This document shows, piece by piece, positions 37,484-45,515 of a stretch of DNA of 64,000 nucleotides. Below the pieces are notes generated by a model. The model had not been told where the DNA came from and ran no database searches. It saw nothing but the letters and a program-made list of their open reading frames with translations. The translations under genes were made by a program, and so were the position numbers. The DNA comes from AWTP1-13 sp963797005. GTDB lineage: Bacteria > Pseudomonadota > Alphaproteobacteria > Rhizobiales > Hyphomicrobiaceae. Every line of letters begins with the position of its first letter. Position 1 is the stretch's first letter. The DNA is taken from positions 62,001 through 126,000 of the forward strand of contig CAWCOF010000017.1 in NCBI GenBank assembly GCA_963797005.1, read 5' to 3'.

Positions 37484-39369
37484 CCGTGGCGCCAGCGCTC
37501 GCGCTGGTCCCAGATCCGCCGCCAGGTCGCGGCCTCCTCGGTCAGGTGCGAGCGCCGCAGAACCCACCCCGTAAAGCTGAGCGCAACAGCGCGCGTCAGC
37601 GGCCAAAGCGACAGCAAGGTCAACCCCAAGCGCCCGGTCCGGATCGGCCAATGGCGCTTGATCAGCGCGGCCTTGCCGGCCAGCAGCTTGACCATCATCT
37701 CCGAGCGAATCCCTTCCGACGCGCCGCCGTAGTGGATGATGGTGGCGTCGGGCGTCACCGCCGGCCGCGCCCCGAGCTTCGCCGCGCGCAGGCACAGATC
37801 GGCTTCCTCGCCGTACATGAAGAAGCGCGCGTCGAAACCCGAGAGCTGTTCCCAGAAGCCGCGCTCGATCAGCAGGAAGCAGCCCGTCACGATGTCGACC
37901 TCGCGCATCGTGGCGCGGTCCCAGCGCCCGTAGGACTCCGAGTTGAAGAGCTGGCTGCGGGGGAGGAGGCCCGACAGCCCCGTGGTGCGGCAGAAGACGT
38001 TCCACAGCGACATGCGCCGCCAGCACGAGGTGGGGTTGAGCGAGCGGTCCCCATAGAGCGTCCGGCCGCCCCAGATCTTCGCCTGCGGCCGCTCGGCGGC
38101 AAACGCAACGAGACGCTCGATCGCGCGGCCGATGACCACCGTGTCCGGATTGAGCAGCAGGATGTACCGCCCCTTCGCCTCCTCAGCAGCGATGTTGTTG
38201 GCGCGCGCAAACCCGACGTTCCCGTCGAGCGCGATCAGCCGCACATCGGGAAACTCTCGCGCGATCGCCTCGGCGGACCCGTCGCCGGACGCATTGTCGA
38301 CGACAAGGATCTCGTGGGGGAGGTGCGCCGTCTCGCGCGCGACGGAGCGCAGGCATTCCAGCGTGAGGGCGCGCGTGCGGTAGCTCACCACGATGATGCT
38401 CACCAGCGGGCCCTCGCCCGCCCGTGCCGCCACGGAGAAGGTCTCCGTCGCGGCCGGTTCGGCGCGGCCGTAGGTGAGCTTCCAGAAGGGCCGCATCCAC
38501 AGCACCTTGCCGGCCCCGCCGGCAGCCTTGAGCCGATAGAGTGCGGCGCGCTCCGGCCGGTGGCGGGCGAGCACGAGCCCGGCAAGTCCGTAGCCCACGA
38601 GCTGCATGAGCCCCACACCCATCCAGGCAACGCCTTCGAGCGCGCGCCAGCCGGAGGCACGGAAGCGGATGAGCGACCGCACCTGCCCGTTCCTGAACTG
38701 GCGGGTGGCAAGGGAGGCGAGCGACGTGCGCTCTTGCGGCACGTGCTCCTCGACGAGGGCGTCGGCCGCCCAGGTCAGAGGAACGCCGCGGTCGACCAGC
38801 GACATCAGGAAGTTGCTGTCCTCGCCGCCGAGGCGGCTCAGGCTCGTATCGAAGGCCGTCTCGGGATCGAGACAGGCCGCCTTGTCAAACAGGGAATTGC
38901 CGGTGCCGAGATAGGCGTGCCAGGCGCTGACGTCGGCGCCGTCGGTCATCGCGAGCTGGCGCGTGAACAGGCGCGTGGCCGCCTGCGCGCTCGCCGGCTG
39001 CGCCTCGAACGCGGCCCGGATCGGGCCGAACACGGCGACCGCGCCGCGACGAGCGTGGGCCAGCAGCGCCGCGGCCCAGCCGCGTGAGGCCTCCTCGTCG
39101 TCGTCCAGAAAGGCAACATATTCGCCGCGCGCCGCGCGCACGCCCGCGTTGCGCGCCTCCGAGACGCCGGGCGTGGCCGCGTGCACCCAGCGCAGCCGCT
39201 CGTCGGCAAAGGCTTCGACCAGGTCGCGCATGCTGCCCGCCGGCGTGTTGTCCACGACGACGATCTCGCAGGCGACCTCGGCCGGCAGATCCTGCGCAAG
39301 GCAGCTCTCGATGGCGCCCGCGAGCAGGCGCCGTCGGCCGCCGGTTGGTATGACGATACTCAGCAACAT
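37474..39369 (-). CDS. two-domain GT2 glycosyltransferase
   Basis: A 631-residue protein with two GT-A domains. The first begins LLSIVIPTGGRRRLLAGAIE with a FLDDDEEASRGWA catalytic region. The second (from about residue 305) begins VSIIVVSYRTRALTLECLRS with LLNPDTVV in the DxD position and resembles rhamnosyltransferases. It probably adds two successive sugars to the exopolysaccharide repeat unit. It may be a fusion of two ancestral genes. The frame is open to 39504, but the ATG at 39369 starts the domain. Only a weak ribosome site is seen. Confidence 0.88.
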   Translation of the reverse strand: MLLSIVIPTGGRRRLLAGAIESCLAQDLPAEVACEIVVVDNTPAGSMRDLVEAFADERLRWVHAATPGVSEARNAGVRAARGEYVAFLDDDEEASRGWAAALLAHARRGAVAVFGPIRAAFEAQPASAQAATRLFTRQLAMTDGADVSAWHAYLGTGNSLFDKAACLDPETAFDTSLSRLGGEDSNFLMSLVDRGVPLTWAADALVEEHVPQERTSLASLATRQFRNGQVRSLIRFRASGWRALEGVAWMGVGLMQLVGYGLAGLVLARHRPERAALYRLKAAGGAGKVLWMRPFWKLTYGRAEPAATETFSVAARAGEGPLVSIIVVSYRTRALTLECLRSVARETAHLPHEILVVDNASGDGSAEAIAREFPDVRLIALDGNVGFARANNIAAEEAKGRYILLLNPDTVVIGRAIERLVAFAAERPQAKIWGGRTLYGDRSLNPTSCWRRMSLWNVFCRTTGLSGLLPRSQLFNSESYGRWDRATMREVDIVTGCFLLIERGFWEQLSGFDARFFMYGEEADLCLRAAKLGARPAVTPDATIIHYGGASEGIRSEMMVKLLAGKAALIKRHWPIRTGRLGLTLLSLWPLTRAVALSFTGWVLRRSHLTEEAATWRRIWDQRERWRHGYS

Positions 39370-39569
39370 CTCGATTTGACGCGCCCCGATGGTGGCGCGA
39401 GCCCAGCACAAGCCGCGCCACTTGGGGCCCTTGTCGCCGAGCATGGCCCGCCGGTGCCAGATTGTGGTGAACCGGCCGGGGAGAATCGGGCAAAGCGTTA
39501 ACAAATCCCTAACTCGGCTCTGTCGCGAGGATGTCGACCACCCGGGAAGCGTGCAGCTAGCTCGACCTG

Positions 39570-39675
39570 CTCCCCTCCCCCTTGCGGGGAGGGGTCGGGG
39601 GTGGGGGTGGCGGTAAATAGCTTGGTCGCGCTCGTGGCTTCACCCCACCCCTAACCCCTCCGTGAAGGGGAGGGG
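39570..39675. repeat. G/C-tract intergenic repeat
   Basis: Two inverted, nearly matching units (CTCCCCTCCCCC...GGGGAGGGG and CCCCACCCCTAACCCCTCC...GGAGGGG). The second recurs reverse-complemented at 23384-23415. It lies between the divergent glycosyltransferase and polymerase genes. Confidence 0.65.
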
Positions 39676-39772
39676 AATTTGGCGCTGCAACTGTCGTGAT
39701 CCGGCACGATCCTCGCACTGGTCCAGGTCAAATCGAGCAGGCGTTGCCGAACAAGACGGAGTGCATGAACCG

Positions 39773-41164
39773 ATGGGCGTGATGGCGCAGCGTCTCTCCG
39801 CCCCCCGCGTGGTGCTTGCGGGTCCGCGCGTCGTGCCCGACCGGGCCTTCGGCGGCGCGGTCCTGCTTTACCTTGTCGCGGTCGCGTTCCCCTCGGAGCT
39901 GGCGGTGAACCTGGCCGGCCTCGCCCTGACGCCGGTGCGGGTCGCGTTGCTGATCCTCCTCGTTCCGGCCGTCATGCGGTTGCTGGCGGACAAGGACTTC
40001 CGCCCGCAGGCCTTCGACTATCTTCTGCTGCTGGGCCTGGCATGGCTCGTCCTCGCTCTCAGCGTCAACAACGGGCCGGCGAAGGGCATCCAGTACGGCG
40101 GATCGCTGGCGCTGGAGGCGCTCGGCGGCTACCTCATCGCGCGCGCCTACATCCGCAGCTACCGGCAGTTTGCCCGCACGGTTGCGCTCTACTTCCTGCT
40201 CGTGCTGATCGTCGCCGCCATTGCCATCCCTGAGACCTTCTTCGGCTTGCGCTTCGTCCACCCGCTTGCGTCGCTCCTGACCGGCGTGGTGCCCCACGAC
40301 ATACCCGAGGCGGGACGCCTTGGGCTCGAGCGCGCCACGTCCACGTTCGACCATCCCATCCTCTACGGCGTGTTCTGCGCGACGAGCTTCGGCCTCGTCT
40401 GGTACGTGTGGCAGTCGCGGCGCGACATCTGGATCAGGCTCGCGGCGATAACCTTTGCCACCTTCTGCGCGGTCTCGTCGGCGGCACTGCTGGCGATTGC
40501 CGTCGCGGTCGCGCTCATCGTCTGGGAGCGTTGGACGCGGCCCTTCAAACAGCGCGTGGCGATCACGCTGACAATCCTGGCTGCCGTCTACGCCGTCCTG
40601 GAGCTCGCCTCCAACCGCAGCGTGGTCGAGGTTCTGACCGGCTTCGTCGCACTGGACCCCTGGACCGCCTACTACCGGGTACTGATCTGGGAGAACGCCT
40701 TCGTCGATCTGGCCCGCAGCCCACTCTTCGGCGCCGCGCTCAATGCCTGGACGCACCCGCAATGGATGACCGCCTCGGTCGACAGCTTCTGGCTGGTCAT
40801 GGCGCTGTCGGCGGGCCTGCCGGCGGTTGCCATGATCGCCGGCATGATCCTCATGATGCTGCGGCGGGTGCATCGGTCGCCGGCAACCAGCGAGAGCAAG
40901 GAGCGCTGGGCGGCGCGCCTCGGCTGGACCGTGGCCGTGCTGGCGCTGTGCCTGCAGGCCTTCACCGTGCACTACTGGGGTTCGATGAATTCCTTCTTCT
41001 TCTTCATCCTGGGCATGGGCGCCTGGATGACGGACACCACTGGCGACTTGAAGGCACCGGCGAAGCGGCTCGACGACAACCTTCGTTCCACGCCGCTCTT
41101 CCCGAGCCGCGGTGCCATCCTGCACCGCACGCCAAGACCGATAGGCGCAAGCCACCAAGCCTAA
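39773..41164 (+). CDS. O-antigen ligase/polymerase-like membrane protein
   Basis: An integral membrane protein of about 463 residues with roughly ten to twelve hydrophobic segments and the Wzy/WaaL-type organisation. A long periplasmic loop between the later spans contains the YYRVLIWENAFVDLARSPLFG signature. It is the likely Wzy polymerase that joins repeat units. A GTG at 39761 is an alternative start. The frame upstream to 39662 codes for repeat sequence only. No separate flippase gene is seen nearby. Confidence 0.83.
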   Translation: MGVMAQRLSAPRVVLAGPRVVPDRAFGGAVLLYLVAVAFPSELAVNLAGLALTPVRVALLILLVPAVMRLLADKDFRPQAFDYLLLLGLAWLVLALSVNNGPAKGIQYGGSLALEALGGYLIARAYIRSYRQFARTVALYFLLVLIVAAIAIPETFFGLRFVHPLASLLTGVVPHDIPEAGRLGLERATSTFDHPILYGVFCATSFGLVWYVWQSRRDIWIRLAAITFATFCAVSSAALLAIAVAVALIVWERWTRPFKQRVAITLTILAAVYAVLELASNRSVVEVLTGFVALDPWTAYYRVLIWENAFVDLARSPLFGAALNAWTHPQWMTASVDSFWLVMALSAGLPAVAMIAGMILMMLRRVHRSPATSESKERWAARLGWTVAVLALCLQAFTVHYWGSMNSFFFFILGMGAWMTDTTGDLKAPAKRLDDNLRSTPLFPSRGAILHRTPRPIGASHQA

Positions 41165-41184
41165 CCGTCACATCGCTTGGAATT

Positions 41185-41317
41185 GTTATCCCGGCCGGAG
41201 CGCGCATGCGCGGAGAGCCGGGACCCAGGGGCCGCAGCAGCGCCGCTCTCTTCCCTTGATCCTGAAATTCTCTTGATCCTGGGTCCCGGATATTCGCTCC
41301 GCGAATTCCGGGATGAC
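41185..41317. repeat. TCATCCCGG-type palindromic repeat
   Basis: About 133 bp bounded by GTTATCCCGG and CCGGGATGAC, with inner arms GGGACCCAG and CTGGGTCCC as in the element at 17858. It lies between the convergent polymerase and aminotransferase genes. Confidence 0.75.
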
Positions 41318-41455
41318 ACGGCCCACCAACGTCACCCCGTGCAGGCGCCGCGCTGCAAGTGCGGCCACCGGCGGCACGGGGCCCAGCCACGTGTCCGCTT
41401 GCGCCCGCGCGGTTGTGCCTGTTGTTACGCTCAGCCGCCCGGAGTGCCGCCAACC

Positions 41456-42844
41456 TCAGGCGTAGCGGCGGAACACGACCTTGGATGGCCGGCCCACCAA
41501 GTGCCGCTCGAAGCCGTCCTCCAGCGCGCGGGCGTAGACACCGAGCGCGCCGTCGAAGGCCTCGACTGTGCGGTCGATATCGGCGTTGGTGTGCGTGTAG
41601 CCCACCACCAGCGACGGCGCCAGCACGCCGCGCCTGATGATCTCCTGGAGGAACAGGCTGCGGAAGCCCTGGCTCGGCTTGCCGTCCGCATCGCGCGTGG
41701 CATAGACGAGACAGGAGGCGCGCCCGTCGACGGAGACGAAGGTGTCCAGGCCATGCCGGCGGATCGCCTGTGTCACCCCGGCCCTGAGCCGCTCGCCCTG
41801 GGCGTGCAGATGCTCGATCACGGGCTCGGTCTCGTAGACGCGCATGTTGGCAAGCGCGGCGGCAAGCTCGTGCGTCTCGGCGCCATGCGTGGTCGACAGC
41901 AGGAACACGCGCTCACGGTCGTGGTCGAGCCCGCCCAGCCGCATGAATTCGCGCCGCCCCGCAAGTGCGGAGACCGAGAAGCCGTTGCCGAGCGCCTTGC
42001 CGAAGCAGGAGAGATCCGGCGTGATGTCATAGACCTTCTGCGCGCCTCCGTTGTGCCAGCGGAAGCCGGTAATCATCTCGTCCAGGATAAAGAGCGCGCC
42101 GTTCTCGTGGCACAGCCGCTTCGTCTCGTGCAGGAAGTGGTTCTTGGGGTCGGAGCCCTTGGCCGGCTCCAGGATCAGGGCGGCAATGGCGCCCGGATGC
42201 GCGGCAAACAGCGCCCGCACGCTTTCGATATCGTTGTAGCGGAAGGTCAGCGTCAGCTTGCGCACGGCCTCGGGAATGCCGGCGTTCATGGGCGAGGTGC
42301 CGATGAACCAGTCGTGCGTGGAAAAGAACGGGTGGTCGCCGCAGTAGGCGACGAGATCCCGCCCCGTCACCGCCCGTGCCAGCCGCAGGGCCTCGGTGGT
42401 GGCGGTCGAGCCGTCCTTGCAGAACTTGACCATCTCCGCATCGACCAGGCGCAGGAACTGCTCGGCGCACTCGAGCTCGATGGGCGAGGGCCTGGTGAAA
42501 TTGCACCCCATGGCGAGCTCGCGCCTGACCGCCTCGACCACCGCCGGATAGGCATGGCCCAGCCCGACCGCCCGGTTGCCCATGCCGTATTCGATGTACT
42601 CGTTGCCGTCGACGTCCCAGACATGACAGCCGCGCCCGCGGGCGATGAAGCCCGGCGCCAGCACCGGGTACTGGTCGTCACCCTTGGCATAGGTGTGGGC
42701 GCCGCCCGGGATCAGGGCGTGCGCCTTCGGTCGCAGGTAGTCCGAAACGGCAAAGCGGCTTGGCTTGGCGCGGGTTGACGCAGGCTCCTCGGCCCATACT
42801 TGTTCCTGAGGTGCCAGATCGAAGGGCGTGTCCATGTGTTCCAT
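41456..42844 (-). CDS. class III aminotransferase (GSAM-like)
   Basis: A 462-residue PLP enzyme of the glutamate-1-semialdehyde aminomutase group. The PLP-binding lysine is in CFGKALGNGFSVSAL, and the aspartate in LFILDEMITGFRW. GSTATTEALRLARAVTGR binds the PLP phosphate. Its location in the exopolysaccharide locus and divergence from an NDP-sugar epimerase argue for a role in making an amino sugar or a substituent of the polymer, not in haem synthesis. That role is inference. An ATG at 42835 is an alternative start. Confidence 0.87.
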   Translation of the reverse strand: MEHMDTPFDLAPQEQVWAEEPASTRAKPSRFAVSDYLRPKAHALIPGGAHTYAKGDDQYPVLAPGFIARGRGCHVWDVDGNEYIEYGMGNRAVGLGHAYPAVVEAVRRELAMGCNFTRPSPIELECAEQFLRLVDAEMVKFCKDGSTATTEALRLARAVTGRDLVAYCGDHPFFSTHDWFIGTSPMNAGIPEAVRKLTLTFRYNDIESVRALFAAHPGAIAALILEPAKGSDPKNHFLHETKRLCHENGALFILDEMITGFRWHNGGAQKVYDITPDLSCFGKALGNGFSVSALAGRREFMRLGGLDHDRERVFLLSTTHGAETHELAAALANMRVYETEPVIEHLHAQGERLRAGVTQAIRRHGLDTFVSVDGRASCLVYATRDADGKPSQGFRSLFLQEIIRRGVLAPSLVVGYTHTNADIDRTVEAFDGALGVYARALEDGFERHLVGRPSKVVFRRYA

Positions 42845-43126
42845 CCCCGCTCGCGATTGTGCTCGGCCTCCTTCTCTGCAAGTGCCGGGCGAGGTGCCGG
42901 CGCATCGGTGCCTGCATCGCCGGGCAGGGTTAAGCGTCGTCTGCCTGCGGGGCTGCCCTGCATAAATCGGGCGTAAACAACGCGCTCTGCGTCAAAACGC
43001 TAAACCTCTGGAGCTGAACGCGCTTTATGATGTCTGCCTGGGCATGCGACTTGCACAGCGGGGACGGGCAGCCGGTCCGCACTTGGGTGTCGGCGGATAC
43101 ATGGCGTGAGTTGGGGAGATCGAGGT

Positions 43127-44176
43127 ATGCGCGTTCTGGTGACCGGACACAACGGTTACATCGGCACGGTCATGACACCCATGCTGCTCGAGGCGGGCCA
43201 TGAGGTGGTCGGCTACGACAGCGATCTCTACAAGCGCTGCACCTTCCCCGCCGGCGGGCCCATCGCCAACGTGCCAAATATCGTCAAGGACACCCGCGAC
43301 ATCGCGCCTGAGGACCTCGAGGGCTTCGACGCGGTGATCCACTTGGCCGCGCTTTCCAACGATCCCCTGGGCAACCTCAATCCGGGCAACACCTACGAGG
43401 TCAACCACGCCGCCGTCATCCAGGCCGCCGTCGCGGCCAAGGCCGCGGGGGTAGCGAGGTTCCTGTTCGCATCCTCGTGCAGCAACTACGGGTCTGCCGG
43501 CGACGACATGCTCGATGAGACCGCGCCGCTCGCTCCCGTCACGCCCTACGGCGCCGCCAAGGTGAAGGCGGAGCAGGAGCTGGCGCAATTGGCGGACGCG
43601 ACCTTCGCGCCGGTCATTCTGAGACCCGCCACCGCCTACGGCGTCTCGCCGCGCATGCGCTTCGACATCGTGCTCAACAACCTCGTCGCCTGGGCGGTGA
43701 CGACGGGCAAGATCCACTTGAAGTCCGACGGCTCGCCCTGGCGGCCGATCGTGCACATCGAGGACATTTCGCGCGCCTTCCTCGCCGCACTCGAAGCACC
43801 GGTCGCCGCGGTGGCAAACGAGGCCTTCAACGTCGGCCAGACCGCGCACAACTATCGCATTCGCGAGCTCGCCGAGATCGTCGGCGAGGTCGTTCCCGGC
43901 TGCAGCATCGAATTCGCCAAGGACGCCGGCCCCGACACGCGCAACTATCGCGTCAACTGCGACAAGATCCGCCGCGTGCTGCCCGCCTTCCAGCCGCAAT
44001 GGGATGCGCGCAAGGGTGCCGAGCAGCTCTACGCGACCTACCGCGACAGCGGCCTCAAGCTCGAAGAGTTCGAAGGCCCGCGCTACCAGCGCATCGGCCA
44101 CATCAAGAAGCTCCTGGCCGAGGGCCTGCTGGAACCGAGCCTGCGCCCCGTCGTCCCCTCGACCGCGGTCGCCTGA
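43127..44176 (+). CDS. NAD(P)-dependent NDP-sugar epimerase/dehydratase
   Basis: A 349-residue extended SDR. The cofactor motif is VTGHNGYIGTVM (N for one of the usual glycines' neighbours), the DHLAA-equivalent is VIHLAALSNDPLGN and the catalytic YxxxK is in VTPYGAAKVKAE. Members are NDP-sugar epimerases or dehydratases. The frame opens at 43106 but the ATG at 43127 has GGGGAG and GAGG upstream. With the divergent aminotransferase it probably forms a small sugar-nucleotide module of the exopolysaccharide locus. Confidence 0.9.
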   Translation: MRVLVTGHNGYIGTVMTPMLLEAGHEVVGYDSDLYKRCTFPAGGPIANVPNIVKDTRDIAPEDLEGFDAVIHLAALSNDPLGNLNPGNTYEVNHAAVIQAAVAAKAAGVARFLFASSCSNYGSAGDDMLDETAPLAPVTPYGAAKVKAEQELAQLADATFAPVILRPATAYGVSPRMRFDIVLNNLVAWAVTTGKIHLKSDGSPWRPIVHIEDISRAFLAALEAPVAAVANEAFNVGQTAHNYRIRELAEIVGEVVPGCSIEFAKDAGPDTRNYRVNCDKIRRVLPAFQPQWDARKGAEQLYATYRDSGLKLEEFEGPRYQRIGHIKKLLAEGLLEPSLRPVVPSTAVA

Positions 44177-44215
44177 CGGGACGAGCGCCCGCCCATAGCA
44201 CTTATTTCCACGCCG

Positions 44216-45013
44216 CTACCACGTGATTGCCAGCTTGGCGCGGGCGGTGGCATCCGCCGTCGCTTGCGTCAGGCCGAACAGCAGCCCGAACTCCAACGCA
44301 AGCTTGGCGCCGCCGCCGATCGCTCCAAGCTTCATGGAGCTGCCGTTGCCGCTGCGCTCGTGCGACAGGTAAAGAACGGGCCCGATCCGGTGCTCCTGAA
44401 AATCCGCTGACGGCGCATTGGCCAGGTCGGGCACCACGCCGTAGCCCTCCAGCCCGAGCGCAACCCGCTCGCTGATCGTCCGCTTCACCTGCCAGGCGTA
44501 GTTGAAATCGATGCCGGGGCTCGACGGATCGAACGCCTTCTGCAGGAGCGGATTGAGCGTGACGGAAACATCCTTGGCCAGATTGAACGAGACGAGAGGA
44601 CCGACGGTGAGGACCTCGCCGCCGTCCTTTTGCAGGCCGAAATCGACGCCGGCATACCAGGCGAGCCCGATCCCGCCCTTCGACGGATCGACCGCCACCG
44701 CCTGTGCCTCGACCCCGGCGTAGCTCGCCTCGAGCCTCTCATGATCCGGCTGCTCGAAGCCGAGCTTCACGCCGGCCTTGAACCAGGACAGCAACCCGTA
44801 GCCATACCCGACCTCGTAGCTTTGCCGGAGAAAGTCGGAGTTCGCGGGAAACCCGCGCTGCCACGCCGCGCCGAGCGCGACCTCGCTCTCGCCCTTGGTT
44901 ACCTCCACGCCCTTGATGTCGAAGGTGCCGGCACGCGCCGCGGGCATCGTCGACACGAGCACAATCGCCGCCGAGGCGAGCCTTCGACCCAGTGCGCGCT
45001 GAAACCAGTTCAT
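44216..45013 (-). CDS. exported outer-membrane-like protein
   Basis: A 265-residue protein with a signal peptide (AIVLVSTMPAARA) and a mature part of alternating beta-strands with glycine and aromatic residues (YEVGYGYGLLSWFKAGVKLG, LNPLLQKAFDPSSPGIDFNY). It ends in KLAITW. It looks like a small outer-membrane barrel. No specific family is recognised. It is convergent with the epimerase gene; the start is the ATG at 45013. Confidence 0.7.
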   Translation of the reverse strand: MNWFQRALGRRLASAAIVLVSTMPAARAGTFDIKGVEVTKGESEVALGAAWQRGFPANSDFLRQSYEVGYGYGLLSWFKAGVKLGFEQPDHERLEASYAGVEAQAVAVDPSKGGIGLAWYAGVDFGLQKDGGEVLTVGPLVSFNLAKDVSVTLNPLLQKAFDPSSPGIDFNYAWQVKRTISERVALGLEGYGVVPDLANAPSADFQEHRIGPVLYLSHERSGNGSSMKLGAIGGGAKLALEFGLLFGLTQATADATARAKLAITW

Positions 45014-45253
45014 TGCAACTCCGCCCGCCAACAGCTCCTACGTCAGACGTATTCTGACGTGCATCTCCCGGCCGTAGTCAACAGCACCCAACCTTGTCTC
45101 GACAGGATTGTTGCTCGGAAGCACTACGGGCGCGACGGTCGGAGCGCGCAACCCGCGCGTGCAGGACCTACCTACAGGACAGCGGACAGCTCTATTCTGC
45201 GCATGCAAACCCGTTTACGGGGTGCAAAGAATTGGCGGCTTATCTCCCCAGGC

Positions 45254-45487
45254 ATGCAGTACGACAATCAGTCTTTGAGAACCTTCGAGAAGCAGTTCGC
45301 GCGATGGAAGCTCGCGCAATTTTCGCGGGCGCTGCCCGCGATGCTGCCGGGCGACGGAGAGTCGGCTGCGATCCGGCGGCACGCACTGGCGATGATCCTT
45401 GTCTCTCTCGCTGTCGTCACCGGCCTTGCCGTCGTGCTCCTCCTGCTCGTGCAAAGCGCGAGCCCGCAAGCCGTGGTCGTGTGGTGA
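45254..45487 (+). CDS. small single-span membrane protein
   Basis: A possible 77-residue protein with a basic, amphipathic first half (LRTFEKQFARWKLAQFSRAL) and one hydrophobic helix (MILVSLAVVTGLAVVLLLLV) near the C-terminus. Only a weak AGG precedes the ATG. Codon bias is compatible with a gene. It lies between the divergent outer-membrane-like gene and the convergent kinase gene. No family recognised. Confidence 0.5.
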   Translation: MQYDNQSLRTFEKQFARWKLAQFSRALPAMLPGDGESAAIRRHALAMILVSLAVVTGLAVVLLLLVQSASPQAVVVW

Positions 45488-45515
45488 TGCCGCCGCGCCG
45501 CGCGGCCGGCTCGGC

